Source of the DNA: Zeus faber
Taxonomy: Eukaryota; Chordata; Actinopteri; Zeiformes; Zeidae
Direction: 5' to 3'
Assembly (NCBI GenBank): GCA_960531495.1
Contig: CAUIJY010000075.1
Coordinates: 124,001 to 188,000, forward strand
Length of the DNA: 64,000 nucleotides
Both the position numbers and the translations under genes were made by a program. Positions within the stretch are counted from its first letter, which is position 1; each line of letters begins with the position of its first letter. The notes below the pieces were generated by a model, which was not told the origin of the DNA, did not search any database, and was given only the letters and a program-made list of their open reading frames with translations. This document shows positions 11,818 through 24,891 of this stretch, piece after piece.

Positions 11818-14555
11818 CTTTATTTCAATCTTTCTTTCAATCTTTCAATCTTTCTTTCACTATTTCTTTCAATCTTTCTTTCTTTCAATCTTTCTTTCCA
11901 TTTTTCTTTCCATTTTTCTTTCATTCTTTCCTTCAGTCTTTCAATCTTTCTTTCAATCTTTCTTTTTTCAATCTTTTTTTAAATCTTTCTTTTATTCTTT
12001 CTTTTATTCTTTCTTTCAATCTTTCAATCTTTCTTTCAATCTTTCTTTCTTTTTTCAATCTTTCTTTCATTCTTTCTATAAATCTTTCTTTCTTTCAATA
12101 TTTCTTTCAATCTTTCAATCTTTCAATCTTTCAATCTTTCTTTCAATCTTTCTTTCAATCTTTCAATTTTTCTTTTATTCTTTCTTTTAATCTTTCAATC
12201 TTTCTTTCATTCTTTCTTTCAATCTTTCTTACTTTCAATCTTTCTTTCATTCTTTCTTTCAATCTTTCTTTCAATATTTCTTTCAATCTTTCTTTCTTTC
12301 AATCTTTCTTTCAATCTTTCTTTCTTTTTTCAATCGTTCTTTCATTCTTTCTATAAATCTTCCTTTTTTTCAATCTTTCTTTTTTTCAATCTTTCTTTCA
12401 TTCTTTTTTTTCATTCTTACTTTTAGTCTTTCAATCTGTCTTTAAGTCTTTCATTCTTTATATCTTTCTTTGAATCAATCTTTCTTTCAATCTTTCTATC
12501 AATCTTTCTTTCAATCTTTCTTTCATTCTTTCTTTCAATCTTTCAATCTTTCTTTCATTCTTTCTTTCAATCTTTCAATCTTTCTTTCAATCTTTCTTTC
12601 AATCTTTCTTTTTTTCAATCTTTTTTTCAATCTTTCTTTCATTCTTTCTTTCAATCTTTCAATCTTTCTTTCAATATTTCTTTCAATCTTTCTTTCTTTC
12701 AATCTTTCAATCTTTCTTTCAATCTTTCTTTCAATCTTTCTTTTTTTCAATCTTTTTTTCCATCTTTCTTTCATTCTTTCCTTCAGTCTTTTAATCTTTC
12801 TTTCAATCTTTCTTTCATTCTTTCTTTCAATCCTTTAATCTTTCTTTCATTCTTTCTTTCTTTTTTCAATCTTTCTTTCATTCTTTCTATAAATATTTCT
12901 TTCTTTCAATCTTTCTTTCAATCTTTCAATATTTCAATCATTCTTTAAATCTTTTATTCATTCTTTCTTTCAGTCTTTCAATCTTTCTTTAAATCTTTCT
13001 TTCAATCTTTCTTTCAATCTTCCAATCTTTCAATTTTTCTTTCATTCTTTCTTTCTATCTTTATTACTTTCAATCTTTCTTTCAATCTTTCTTTCAATCT
13101 TTCAATCTTTCTTTGAATATTTCTTTCAATCTTTCTTACTTTCAATCTTTCTTTCTTAAAATCTTTCTTTCAATCTTTCTTTCAAACTTTCAATCTTTAT
13201 TTCAATATTTCAATCTTTCTTTCTTTAAATCATTCTTTCAATCTTTCTTTCAATCTTTCAATCTTTATTTCAATCTTTCAATCTTTCAATCTTTCTTTCA
13301 TTCTTTCTTTCAATATTTCAATCTTTCAATCTTTCTTTCATTCATTTTTTCAATCTTTCAATCTTTCTTTAATTTTTTCTTTCAATTTTTCTTTCTTTCA
13401 ATTTTTCTATCTTTCAATATTTCTTCCAATCTTTCAATCTTTCTTTTGTTATTCTTTCAATCTTTCTTTCTTTCAATCTTTCTTTCTATCTATCTTTCAA
13501 TCTTTCTTTCATTCGTTCAATCTTTATTTCAATCTTTCTTTCAATCTTTCAATCTTTCTTTCAATATTTCTTTCAATCTTTCTTTCTTTCAATCTTTCTT
13601 TCCATCTTTCTTTCCATCTTTCTTTCATTCTTTCCTTCAGTCTTTCAATCTTTCTTTCAATCTTTCTTTTTTTCAATCTTTTTTTTTAATCTTTCTTTTA
13701 TTCTTTCTTTTATTCTTTCTTTCAATCTTTCAATCTTTCTTTCAATCTTTCTTTCAATCTTTCTTTCTTTTTTCAATCTTTCTTTCATTCTTTCTATAAA
13801 TCTTTCTTTCTTTCATTCTTTCTTTGAATCTTTCAATCTTTCAATCTTTCTTTAAATCTTTCTTTCAATCTTTCAATCTTTCAATTTTTCTTTCATTCTT
13901 TCTTTTAATCTTTCAATCTTTCTTTCATTCTTTCTTTCAATCTTTCTTACTTTCAATCTTTCTTTCCATCTTTCTTTCAATCTTTCTTTCATTCTTTCTT
14001 TCAATCTTTCTTTTTTCAATATTTCTTTCAATCTGTCAATTTTTCTTTCATTCTTTCATTCTTTTTTTCAATCGTTCTTTCATTCTTTCATTCAATCTTT
14101 CTTTCAATATTTCAATCTTTCTTTTGTTATTTCTTTCAATCTTTCTTTCTTTCAATCTCTCTTTCCATCTTTCTTTCAATCTTTCTATTTTCAATCTTTC
14201 TTGCAATCTTTCTTTCAATTGTTTAATCTTTCAATCTTTCTTTCATTCTTTCTTTCAGTCATTCAATCTTTTTTTCAATCTTTCTTTCATTCTTTCTTTC
14301 AATCTTTCTGTCTGTCATTCTTTCTTTCAGTCCTTCTTTCAATCATTCAATCTTTCAATCTTTCTTTCTTTCAATCTTTCTTTCTATCTTTCTTTCAATC
14401 TTTCTTTCATTCTTTATTTCAATCTTTCTTTCAATCTTTCTTTCAATCTTTCAATCTTTCTTTCAATATTTCTTTCAATCTTTCTTTCTTTCAATCTTTC
14501 TTTCCATCTTTATTTCATTCTTTCTTTCAATCTTTCTTTTTTTCAATCTTTTTTT
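11818..14555 (+). repeat. 2.74-kb tandem duplication, copy 1
   Basis: The block 11,818-14,555 is followed directly by a copy at 14,556-17,293. Offsets are 2,742 bp at the left (CACTATTTC at 11,858 and 14,600) and 2,738 bp further right (CAATTGTTT at 14,216 and 16,954). Where copy 1 ends, copy 2 starts with sequence matching the start of copy 1, which is the signature of a simple tandem duplication. Confidence 0.93.
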
Positions 14556-17293
14556 CAATCTTTCTTTCAATCTTTCTTTCAATCTTTCAATCTTTCTTTC
14601 ACTATTTCTTTCAATCTTTCTTTCTTTCAATCTTTCTTTCCATTTTTCTTTCCATTTTTCTTTCATTCTTTCCTTCAGTCTTTCAATCTTTCTTTCAATC
14701 TTTCTTTTTTCAATCTTTTTTTAAATCTTTCTTTTATTCTTTCTTTTATTCTTTCTTTCAATCTTTCAATCTTTCTTTCAATCTTTCTTTCTTTTTTCAA
14801 TCTTTCTTTCATTCTTTCTATAAATCTTTCTTTCTTTCAATATTTCTTTCAATCTTTCAATCTTTCAATCTTTCAATCTTTCTTTCAATCTTTCTTTCAA
14901 TCTTTCAATTTTTCTTTTATTCTTTCTTTTAATCTTTCATTCTTTCTTTCAATCTTTCTTACTTTCAATCTTTCTTTCATTCTTTCTTTCAATCTTTCAA
15001 TCTTTCTTTCAATATTTCTTTCAATCTTTCTTTCTTTCAATCTTTCTTTCAATCTTTCTTTCTTTTTTCAATCGTTCTTTCATTCTTTCTATAAATCTTC
15101 CTTTTTTTCAATCTTTCTTTTTTTCAATCTTTCTTTCATTCTTTTTTTTCATTCTTACTTTTAGTCTTTCAATCTGTCTTTAAGTCTTTCATTCTTTATA
15201 TCTTTCTTTGAATCAATCTTTCTTTCAATCTTTCTATCAATCTTTCTTTCAATCTTTCTTTCATTCTTTCTTTCAATCTTTCAATCTTTCTTTCATTCTT
15301 TCTTTCAATCTTTCAATCTTTCTTTCAATCTTTCTTTCAATCTTTCTTTTTTTCAATCTTTTTTTCAATCTTTCTTTCATTCTTTCTTTCAATCTTTCAA
15401 TCTTTCTTTCAATATTTCTTTCAATCTTTCTTTCTTTCAATCTTTCAATCTTTCTTTCAATCTTTCTTTCAATCTTTCTTTTTTTCAATCTTTTTTTCCA
15501 TCTTTCTTTCATTCTTTCCTTCAGTCTTTTAATCTTTCTTTCAATCTTTCTTTCATTCTTTCTTTCAATCCTTTAATCTTTCTTTCATTCTTTCTTTCTT
15601 TTTTCAATCTTTCTTTCATTCTTTCTATAAATCTTTCTTTCTTTCAATCTTTCTTTCAATCTTTCAATATTTCAATCATTCTTTAAATCTTTTATTCATT
15701 CTTTCTTTCAGTCTTTCAATCTTTCTTTAAATCTTTCTTTCAATCTTTCTTTCAATCTTCCAATCTTTCAATTTTTCTTTCATTCTTTCTTTCAATCTTT
15801 ATTACTTTCAATCTTTCTTTCAATCTTTCTTTCAATCTTTCAATCTTTCTTTGAATATTTCTTTCAATCTTTCTTACTTTCAATCTTTCTTTCTTAAAAT
15901 CTTTCTTTCAATCTTTCTTTCAAACTTTCAATCTTTATTTCAATATTTCAATCTTTCTTTCTTTAAATCTTTCTTTCAATCTTTCTTTCAATCTTTCAAT
16001 CTTTATTTCAATCTTTCAATCTTTCAATCTTTCTTTCATTCTTTCTTTCAATATTTCAATCTTTCAATCTTTCTTTCATTCATTTTTTCAATCTTTCAAT
16101 CTTTCTTTAATTTTTTCTTTCAATTTTTCTTTCTTTCAATTTTTCTATCTTTCAATATTTCTTCCAATCTTTCAATCTTTCTTTTGTTATTCTTTCAATC
16201 TTTCTTTCTTTCAATCTTTCTTTCTATCTATCTTTCAATCTTTCTTTCATTCGTTCAATCTTTATTTCAATCTTTCTTTCAATCTTTCAATCTTTCTTTC
16301 AATATTTCTTTCAATCTTTCTTTCTTTCAATCTTTCTTTCCATCTTTCTTTCCATCTTTCTTTCATTCTTTCCTTCAGTCTTTCAATCTTTCTTTCAATC
16401 TTTCTTTTTTTCAATCTTTTTTTTTAATCTTTCTTTTATTCTTTCTTTTATTCTTTCTTTCAATCTTTCAATCTTTCTTTCAATCTTTCTTTCAATCTTT
16501 CTTTCTTTTTTCAATCTTTCTTTCATTCTTTCTATAAATCTTTCTTTCTTTCATTCTTTCTTTGAATCTTTCAATCTTTCAATCTTTCTTTAAATCTTTC
16601 TTTCAATCTTTCAATCTTTCAATTTTTCTTTCATTCTTTCTTTTAATCTTTCAATCTTTCTTTCATTCTTTCTTTCAATCTTTCTTACTTTCAATCTTTC
16701 TTTCCATCTTTCTTTCAATCTTTCTTTCATTCTTTCTTTCAATCTTTCTTTTTTCAATATTTCTTTCAATCTGTCAATTTTTCTTTCATTCTTTCATTCT
16801 TTTTTTCAATCGTTCTTTCATTCTTTCATTCAATCTTTCTTTCAATATTTCAATCTTTCTTTTGTTATTTCTTTCAATCTTTCTTTCTTTCAATCTCTCT
16901 TTCCATCTTTCTTTCAATCTTTCTATTTTCAATCTTTCTTGCAATCTTTCTTTCAATTGTTTAATCTTTCAATCTTTCTTTCATTCTTTCTTTCAGTCAT
17001 TCAATCTTTTTTTCAATCTTTCTTTCATTCTTTCTTTCAATCTTTCTGTCTGTCATTCTTTCTTTCAGTCCTTCTTTCAATCATTCAATCTTTCAATCTT
17101 TCTTTCTTTCAATCTTTCTTTCTATCTTTCTTTCAATCTTTCTTTCATTCTTTATTTCAATCTTTCTTTCAATCTTTCTTTCAATCTTTCAATCTTTCTT
17201 TCAATATTTCTTTCAATCTTTCTTTCTTTCAATCTTTCTTTCCATCTTTATTTCATTCTTTCTTTCAATCTTTCTTTTTTTCAATCTTTTTTT
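14556..17293 (+). repeat. 2.74-kb tandem duplication, copy 2
   Basis: Copy of the preceding block. The length change of 4 bp is the sum of a 12-bp loss near 14,938 and an 8-bp gain near 14,999. Other differences are isolated substitutions, for example CTATC near 13,048 in copy 1 against CAATC here, and AAATCATTC near 13,227 against AAATCTTTC. After 17,293 the sequence changes to the 0.87-kb repeats. Confidence 0.93.
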
Positions 17294-18710
17294 AAATCTT
17301 TCTTTCATTCTTTCTTTCAATCTTTCAATCTTTCTTTCAATCTTTCTTTCTTTTTTCAACCTTTCTTTCATTCTTTCTATAAATCTTTCTTTCTTTCAAT
17401 CTTTCTTTCAATCTTTCAATCTTTCTTTAAATCTTTTATTCATTCTTTCTCTCAGTCTTTCAATCTTTCTTTAAATCTTTCTTTCAATCTTTCAGTTTTT
17501 CTTTCATTCTTTCTTTCAATCTTTATTACTTTCAATCTTTCTTTCAATCTTTCTTACTTTCATTCTCTCTTTCTTTCAATATTTCTTTCAATCTTTCAAT
17601 CTTTCTTTCATTCTTTCATTCTTTCTTTCAATCGTTCTTTCATTCTTTCTTTCAATCTTTCATTCTTTCTTTCAGTCTTTTAACCTTTCTTAAAATCTTT
17701 CTTTCAATCTTTCTTTCAAGCTTTCAATCTTTCTTTCAATCATTCAATCTTTCAATCTTTCTTTCTTTCAATCTTTCTTTCTATCTTTCTTTCAATCTTT
17801 CTTTCATTCTTTATTTCAATCTTTGTTTCATTCTTTCTTTCAATCTTTCTTTCTTTCAATCTTTCTTTCAGTCTTTCTTTCAATCATTCAATCTTTCAAT
17901 CTTTCTTTCTTTCAATCTTTCTTTCTATCTTTCTTTCAATCTTTCTTTCATTCTTTATTTCAATCGTTCTTTCAGTCTTTCATTCTTTCTTTCAATCTTT
18001 CAATCTTTCATTCATTCTTTCTTTCAATCTTTCAATCTTTCTTTCAATATTTCTTTCAATCTTTCTTTCTTTCAATCTTTCTTTCCATCTTTATTTCATT
18101 CTTTCCTTCAGTCTTTCAATCTTTATTTCAATCTTTCTTTCAATCTTTCTTTTTTTCAATCTTTTTTAAAATCTTTCTTTCATTCTTTCTTTCAATCTTT
18201 CAATCTTTCTTTCAATCTTTCTTTCTTTTTTCAATCTTTCTTTCATTCTTTCTATAAATCTTTCTTTCTTTCAATCTTTCTTTCAATCTTTCAATCTTTC
18301 AATCTTTCTTTAAATCTTTTATTCATTCTTTCTTTCAGTCTTTCAATCTTTCTTTAAATCTTTCTTTCAATCTTTATTACTTTCAATCTTTCTTTCAATC
18401 TTTCTTACTTTCATTCTCTCTTTCTTTCAATATTTCTTTCAATCTTTCAATCTTTCAATCTTTCTTTCATTCTTTCATTCTTTCTTTCAATCGTTCTTTC
18501 ATTCTTTCTTTCAATCTTTCATTCTTTCTTTCAGTCTTTTAACCTTTCTTAAAATCTTTCTTTCAATCTTTCTTTCAAGCTTTCAATCTTTCTTTCAATC
18601 TTTCTTTCAATCATTCAATCTTTCAATCTTTCTTTCTTTCAATCTTTCTTTCATTCTTTATTTCAATCTTTGTTTCATTCTTTCTTTCAATCTTTCTTTC
18701 TTTCAATCTT
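17294..18710 (+). repeat. 0.87-kb direct duplication
   Basis: About 17,294-18,165 and 18,166-18,710 are related. The CTATAAATC word is at 17,377 and 18,252 (offset 875), and the TTTTAACCTTTC word at 17,681 and 18,540 (offset 859). The 16-bp drift is four four-base words. The second copy is cut short near 18,710, where CAGTC in the first copy meets CAATC in the second. Confidence 0.82.
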
Positions 18711-21300
18711 TCTTTCAATCTTTCTTTCAATCGTTCTTTCTTTCTTTTAGTCTTTCTTTCAATCTTTCAATTTTTCAATCTTTCTTTCATTCTTTCTTTT
18801 CATCTTTCAATCTCTCTTTCATTGTTTCTTTCAATCTTTCTGTCTTTCAATATTTCTTTCAATCTTTCAATCTTTCTTTCTTTTTTCAATCTTTCTTTCA
18901 ATCTTTATTTTATTCTATCTTTAAATCTTTCTTTTTTTTCAATCTTTCTTGCAATCTTTCTTTCAGTCTTTCAATCTTTCTTTCAAACTTTCAATCTTTC
19001 TTTCAATCTTTCAATCTTTCAATCTTTCTTTCAATTTTTCTTTTCAATCTTTCAGTCTTTCTTTCATTCTTTCTTTCAATCTTTCAATCTTTCAGTCTTT
19101 CAATCTTTCTTTCATTCTTTCTTTCAATCTTTCAATCTTTCTTTCAATATTTCTTTCAATCTTTCTTTATTTCAATCTTTCTTTCAATCTTTCTTTCATT
19201 CTTTCTTTCAATCTTTCAATCTTTCTTTAAAACTTTCTTTCAATCTTTCTTTCAATCTTTCAATCTTTCAATTTTTCTTTCATTCTTTCTTTCAATCTTT
19301 ATTACTTTCAATCTGTCTTTCAATCTTTCTTTCATTCTTTCTTTCAATCTTTCTTTCGTTCTTTCTTTCAATCTTTCAATCTTTCTTTGAATATTTCTTT
19401 CAATCTTTCTTACTTTCAATCTTTCTTTCTTTAAATCTTTCTTTCAATCTTTCTTTCAAACTTTCAATCTTTATTTCAATATTTTAATCTTTCTTTCTTT
19501 AAATCTTTCTTTCAAACATTCAATCTTTATTTCAATCTTTCAATCTTTCAATCTTTCTTTCAATATTTCAATCTTTCAATCTTTCTTTCATTCTTTCATT
19601 CAATCTTTCAATCTTTCTTTAATTCTTTCTTTCAATCTTTCTTACTTTCAATTTTTCTATCTTTCAAAATTTCTTCCAATCTTTCAATCTTTCTTTTGTT
19701 ATTCTTTCAATCTTTCTTTCTTTCAATCTTTCTTTCCTTCTATCTTTCAATCTTTCTTTCATTCTTTCAATCTTTATTTCAATCTTTCTTTCAATCTTTC
19801 AATCTTTCTTTCAATATTTCTTTCAATCTTTCTTTCTTTCAATCTTTCTTTCCATCTTTCTTTCATTCTTTCCTTCAGTCTTTCAATCTTTATTTCAATC
19901 TTTCTTTCAATCTTTCTTTTTTCAATCTTTCTTTCAATTTTTCTTCCGTTCTTTCTTTCAATCTTTCAATCTTTCTTTCAATCTTTCTTTCTTTTTTCAT
20001 TCTTTCTATAAATCTTTCTTTCTTTCAATCTTTCTTTCAATTTTTCAATCTTTCAATCTTTCTTTAAATCTTTTATTCATTCTTTCTTTCAGTCTGTCAA
20101 TCTTTCTTTCAATCTTTCTTTCAATCTTTCAATCTTTCAATTTTTCTTTCATTCTTTCTTTCAATCTTTCTTACTTTCAATCTTTCTTTCAATCTTTCTT
20201 TCAAACTTTCAATCTTTATTTCAATATTTCAATCTTTCTTTCTTTAAATCTTTCTTTCAATCTTTCTTTCAAACATTCAATCTTTATTTCAATCTTTCAA
20301 TCTTTCAATCTTTCTTTCAATCTTTCTTTCAATATTTCAATCTTTCAATCTTTCTTTCATTCTTTCATTCAATCTTTCAATCTTTCTTTAATTCTTTCTT
20401 TCAATCGTTCTTTCTTTCAATTTTTCTATCTTTCAAAATTTCTTCCAATCTTTCAATCTTTCTTTTGTTATTCTTTCAATCTTTCTTTCTTTCAATCTTT
20501 CTTTCCATCTATCTTTCAATCTTTCTTTCATTCTTTCAATCTTTATTTCAATCTTTCTTTCAATCTTTCAATCTTTCTTTCAATATTTCTTTCAATCTTT
20601 CTTTCTTTCAATCTTTCTTTCCATCTTTCTTTCATTCTTTCCTTCAGTCTTTCCATTTTTATTTCAATATTTCTTTCAATCTTTCTTTTTTCAATCTTTC
20701 TTTCAATTTTTCTTCCGTTCTTTCTTTCAATCTTTCAATCTTTCTTTCTTTTTTCAATCTTTATTTCATTCTTTCTATAAATCTTTCTTTCTTTCAATCT
20801 TTCTTTCAATCTTTCAATCTTTAAATCTTTCTTTCAATCTTTTATTCATTCTTTCTTTCAGTCTTTCAATCTTTCTTTAAATCTTTCTTTCAATCTTTCT
20901 TTCTTTCAATCTTTCTTTCCATCTATCTTTCAATCTTTCTTTCATTCTTTCAATCTTTATTTCAATCTTTCTTTCAATCTTTCAATCTTTCTTTCAATAT
21001 TTCTTTCAATCTTTCTTTCTTTCAATCTTTCTTTCCATCTTTCTTTCATTCTTTCCTTCAGTCTTTCCATCTTTATTTCAATCTTTCTTTCAATCTTTCT
21101 TTTTTCAATCTTTCTTTCAATTTTTCTTCCGTTCTTTCTTTCAATCTTTCAATCTTTCTTTCAATCTTTCTTTCTTTTTTCAATCTTTCTTTCATTCTTT
21201 CTATAAATTTTTCTTTCTTTCAATCTTTCTTTCAATCTTTCAATCTTTCAATCTTTCTTTAAATCTTTTATTCATTCTTTCTTTCAGTCTTTCAATCTTT
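18711..21300 (+). repeat. 0.75-kb and 0.42-kb iterated modules
   Basis: After a region colinear with 6.8-7.9 kb, a module marked by TTTTGTTATTC and TTCTTCCGTTC is iterated. The CAAACTTTC word at 19,457 pairs with 20,202 (offset 745), and CCGTTC at 19,946 pairs with 20,715 (offset 769). The 24-bp drift is an extra pair of 12-bp modules near 20,260. The right part is repeated once more at shorter spacing: CCATCTATC at 20,505 and 20,919 (offset 414), CTATAAAT at 20,775 and 21,201 (offset 426). No gene is seen. Confidence 0.85.
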
Positions 21301-24300
21301 CTTTAAATCTTTCTTTCAATCTTTCTTTCAATCTTTCAATCTTTCAATTTTTCTTTCATTCTTTCTTTCAATCTTTATTACTTTCAATCTTTCTTTCAAT
21401 CTTTCTTTCATTCTTTCTTTCAATCTTTCAATCTTTCTTTGAATATTTCTTTCAATCTTTCTTACTTTCAATATTTCTTTCTTAAAATCTTTCTTTCAAT
21501 CTTTCTTTCAAACTTTCAATCTTCATTTCAATATTTCAAACTTTCTTTCTTTAAATCTTTCTTTCAATCTTTCTTTCAAACTTTCAATCTTTATTTCAAT
21601 CTTTCAATCTTTATTTCAATCTTTCAATCTTTCAATCTTTCTTTCAATCTTTCAATCTTTCTTTCATTCTTTCTTTCAATATTTCAATCTTTCAATCTTT
21701 CTTTCATTCTTTCTTTCAATCTTTCAATCTTTCTTTAATTCTTTCTTTCAATCTTTCTTTCTTTCAATTTTTCTATATTTCAATATTTCTTCCAATCTTT
21801 CAATCTTTATTTCAATCTTTGTTTTTTCAATCTTTTTTGCAATCTTTCTTTCAATTGTTTTATCTTACAATCTTTCTTTCATTCTTTCTTTCAGTCTTTC
21901 AATCTTTTTTTCAATCTTTCTTTCAATCTTTCAATCTTTCTTTGATTCTTTCTTTCAATATTTCAATCTTTCAATCTTTCTTTCATTCTTTCTTTCAATC
22001 TTTCAATCTTTCTTTCATTCTTTCTTTCAATCTTTCGTACTTTCAATTTTTCTATCTTTCAATATTTCTTCCAATCGTTCAATCTTTCTTTCAATCTTTC
22101 TTTCAATCTTTCTTTCATTTTTTATTTTAATCTTTCAATCTTTCTTTAATTGTTTCTTTCAATCTTTCTGTCTTTCAATATTTCTTTCAATCTTTCAATC
22201 TTTCTTTTTTTTTCAATCTTTCTTTCAATCTTTCTTTTATTCTATCTTTAAATCTTTGTTTTTTCAATCTTTCTTGCAATCTTTCTTTCAGTCTTTCAAT
22301 CTGTCTTTCAAACTTTCAATCTTTCTTTCAATCTTTCAATCTTTCAATCTTTCTTTCAATTTTTCTTTCAATCTTTCAGTCTTTCTTTCATTCTTTCTTT
22401 CAATCTTTCAATCCTTCTTTCATTCTTTCCTTCAGTCTTTCAATCTTTCTTTCAATTTTTCTTTCAATCTTTCTTTCATTCTTTCCTTCAATCTTTCAAT
22501 CTTTCTTTCAATCTTTCAATCTTTCAATTTTTCTTTCATTCTTTCTTTCAATCTTTATTACTTTCAATCTGTCTTTCAATCTTTCTTTCATTCTTTCTTT
22601 CAATCTTTCTTTCAATCTTTCTTTCATTCTTTCTTTCAATCTTTCAATCTTTCTTTGAATATTTCTTTCAATCTTTCTTACTTTCAATCTTTCTTTCTTT
22701 AAATCTTTCTTTCAATCTTTCTTTCAAACATTCAATCTTTATTTCAATCTTTCAATCTTTCAATCTTTCTTTCAATCTTTCTTTCAATATTTCAATCTTT
22801 CTTTCATTCTTTCATTCAATCTTTCAATCTTTCTTTAATTCTTTCTTTCAATTTTTCTATCTTTCAAAATTTCTTCCAATCTTTCAATCTTTCTTTTGTT
22901 ATTCTTTCAATCTTTCTTTCTTTCAATCTTTCTTTCCTTCTATCTTTCAATCTTTCTTTCATTCTTTCTTTCAATCTTTCTTTTTTCAAACTTTCTTGCA
23001 AACTTTCTTTCAATTGTTTAATCTTTCAATCTTTCTTTCATTCTTTCTTTCAATCTTTCAATCTTTCTTTCATTCTTTCTTTCAATCTTTCTTACTTTCA
23101 ATTTTTCTATCTTTCAAAATTTCTTCCAATCGTTCAATCTTTCTTTCATTATTTCTTTCAATCTTTCTTTCTTTCAATCTTTCTTTCATTCTTTCTTTCA
23201 ATCTTTCAATCTTTCAATCTTTCTTTCATTCTTTCTTTCAATCTTTCAATCTTTCTTTCAATATTTCTTTCAATCTTTCTTTCCATCTTTCTTTCCATCT
23301 TTCTTTTATTCTTTCCTTCAGTCTTTCAATCTTTCTTTCAATCTTTCTTTCGTTCAATCTTTCTTTCATTATTTCTTTCAATCTTTCTTTCTTTCAATCT
23401 TTCTTTCCATCTTTCTTTCAATCTTTATTTCATTCTTTCTTTCAATGTTTCTTTTTTCAATATTTCTTTCAATCAGTCAATTTTTCTTTCATTCTTTCTT
23501 TCAATCGTTCTTTCATTCTTTCTTTCAATCTTTCAATCTTTCTTTAAATATTTCAATCATTCAATCTTTCTTTCAATCTTTCTTTCAATCGTTCAATCTT
23601 TCTTTCATTCTTTCTTTAAATATTTCAATCTTTCAATCTTTCTTTCATTCTTTCTTTCAATCTTTCAATCTTTCTTTCATTCTTTCTTTAAAATCTTTCT
23701 TACTTTCAATTTTTCTCTTTCAATATTTCTTCCAATCGTTCAACCTTTCTTTCATTATTTCTTTCAATCTTTCTTTTATCTCTTTCAATCTTTCTTTCTT
23801 TCAATCTTTCTTTTATCTCTTTCAATCTTTCTTTCTTTCAATCTTTCTTTCATTCTTTCTTTCAATCTTTCTTTTTTCAATCTTTCTTTCAATCTTTCTT
23901 TCATTCATTCTTTCATTCTTTCTTTCAATCTTTCTTTCAATCGTTCTTTCTTTCTTTTAGTCTTTCTTTCATTCTTTCTTTTAATATTTCAATCTTTCTT
24001 TCATTGTTTCTTTCAATCTTTCTTTCATTCTTTCTTTCATTCTTTCTTTTAATCTTTCTTTCAATCGTTCTTTCTTTCTTTTAGTCTTTCTTTCAATCTT
24101 TCAATTTTTCAATCTTTCTTTTATTCTTTCCGTCAGTCTTTCATTCTTTCTTTCAATCTTTCTTTTTTCAATCTTTCTTGCAATCGTTCTTTCAATTGTT
24201 TAATCTTTCAATCTTTCTTTCATTCTTTCTTTCAGTCTTTCAATCTTTTTTTCAATCTTTCTTTCATTCTTTCTTTCAATCTTTCTGTCCGTCATTCTTT

Positions 24301-24891
24301 CTTTCAGTCTTTCTTTCATTCTTTATTTCAATCTTTGCTTCATTCTTTCATTCAATCTTTCTTTCAATCTTTCTTTCAATCTTTCTTTCAATCTTTCTTT
24401 CAATCGTTCTTTCATTCTTTATTTTAATCTTTCAATCTTTCTTTAATTGTTTCTTTCAATCTTTCTGTCTTTCAATATTTCTTTCAATCTTTCAATCTTT
24501 CTTTTTTTTTCAATCTTTCTTTCAATCTTTCTTTTATTCTATCTTTAAATCTTTCTGTTTTTTCAATCTTTCTTGCAATCTTTCTTTCAGTCTTTCAATC
24601 TGTCTTTCAAACTTTCAATCTTTCTTTCAATCTTTCAATTTTTCTTTCAATCTTTCAGTCTTTCTTTCATTCTTTCTTTCAATATTTCAATCTTTCAATC
24701 TTTCTTTCATTCTTTCTTTCAATCTTTCAATCTTTCTTTCAATATTTCTTTCAATCTTTCTTTCTGTCAATCTTTCTTTCCATCTTTCTTTCCATCTTTC
24801 TTTCATTCTTTCCTTCAGTCTTTCAATCTTTCTTTCAATCTTTCTTTCAATTTTTCTTTCAATCTTTCTTTCATTCTTTCCTTCAATCTTT
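21301..24891 (+). repeat. Mixed array with long-range relatives
   Basis: Irregular satellite with no large internal tandem pair. Part of it has distant copies. The segment 23,351-23,629 recurs about 30.5 kb away (CGTTCAATC at 23,351 and 53,872; AATCAGTCAA at 23,471 and 53,992). The stretch from about 24,130 to the right is colinear with 28,575 onward (CAATTGTTT at 24,193 and 28,640, offset 4,447). The start around 21,440-21,850 is colinear with 35,617-35,953. No gene is seen. Confidence 0.83.

Noticed and set aside
3413-21201. TATA-box-like CTATAAATC words (for example 3,413, 12,351, 17,377, 18,252, 20,775, 21,201)
   Set aside because: They are a common variant of CTTTCAATC spread by duplication, with no transcription unit, initiator or downstream gene. 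A promoter role is unsupported.
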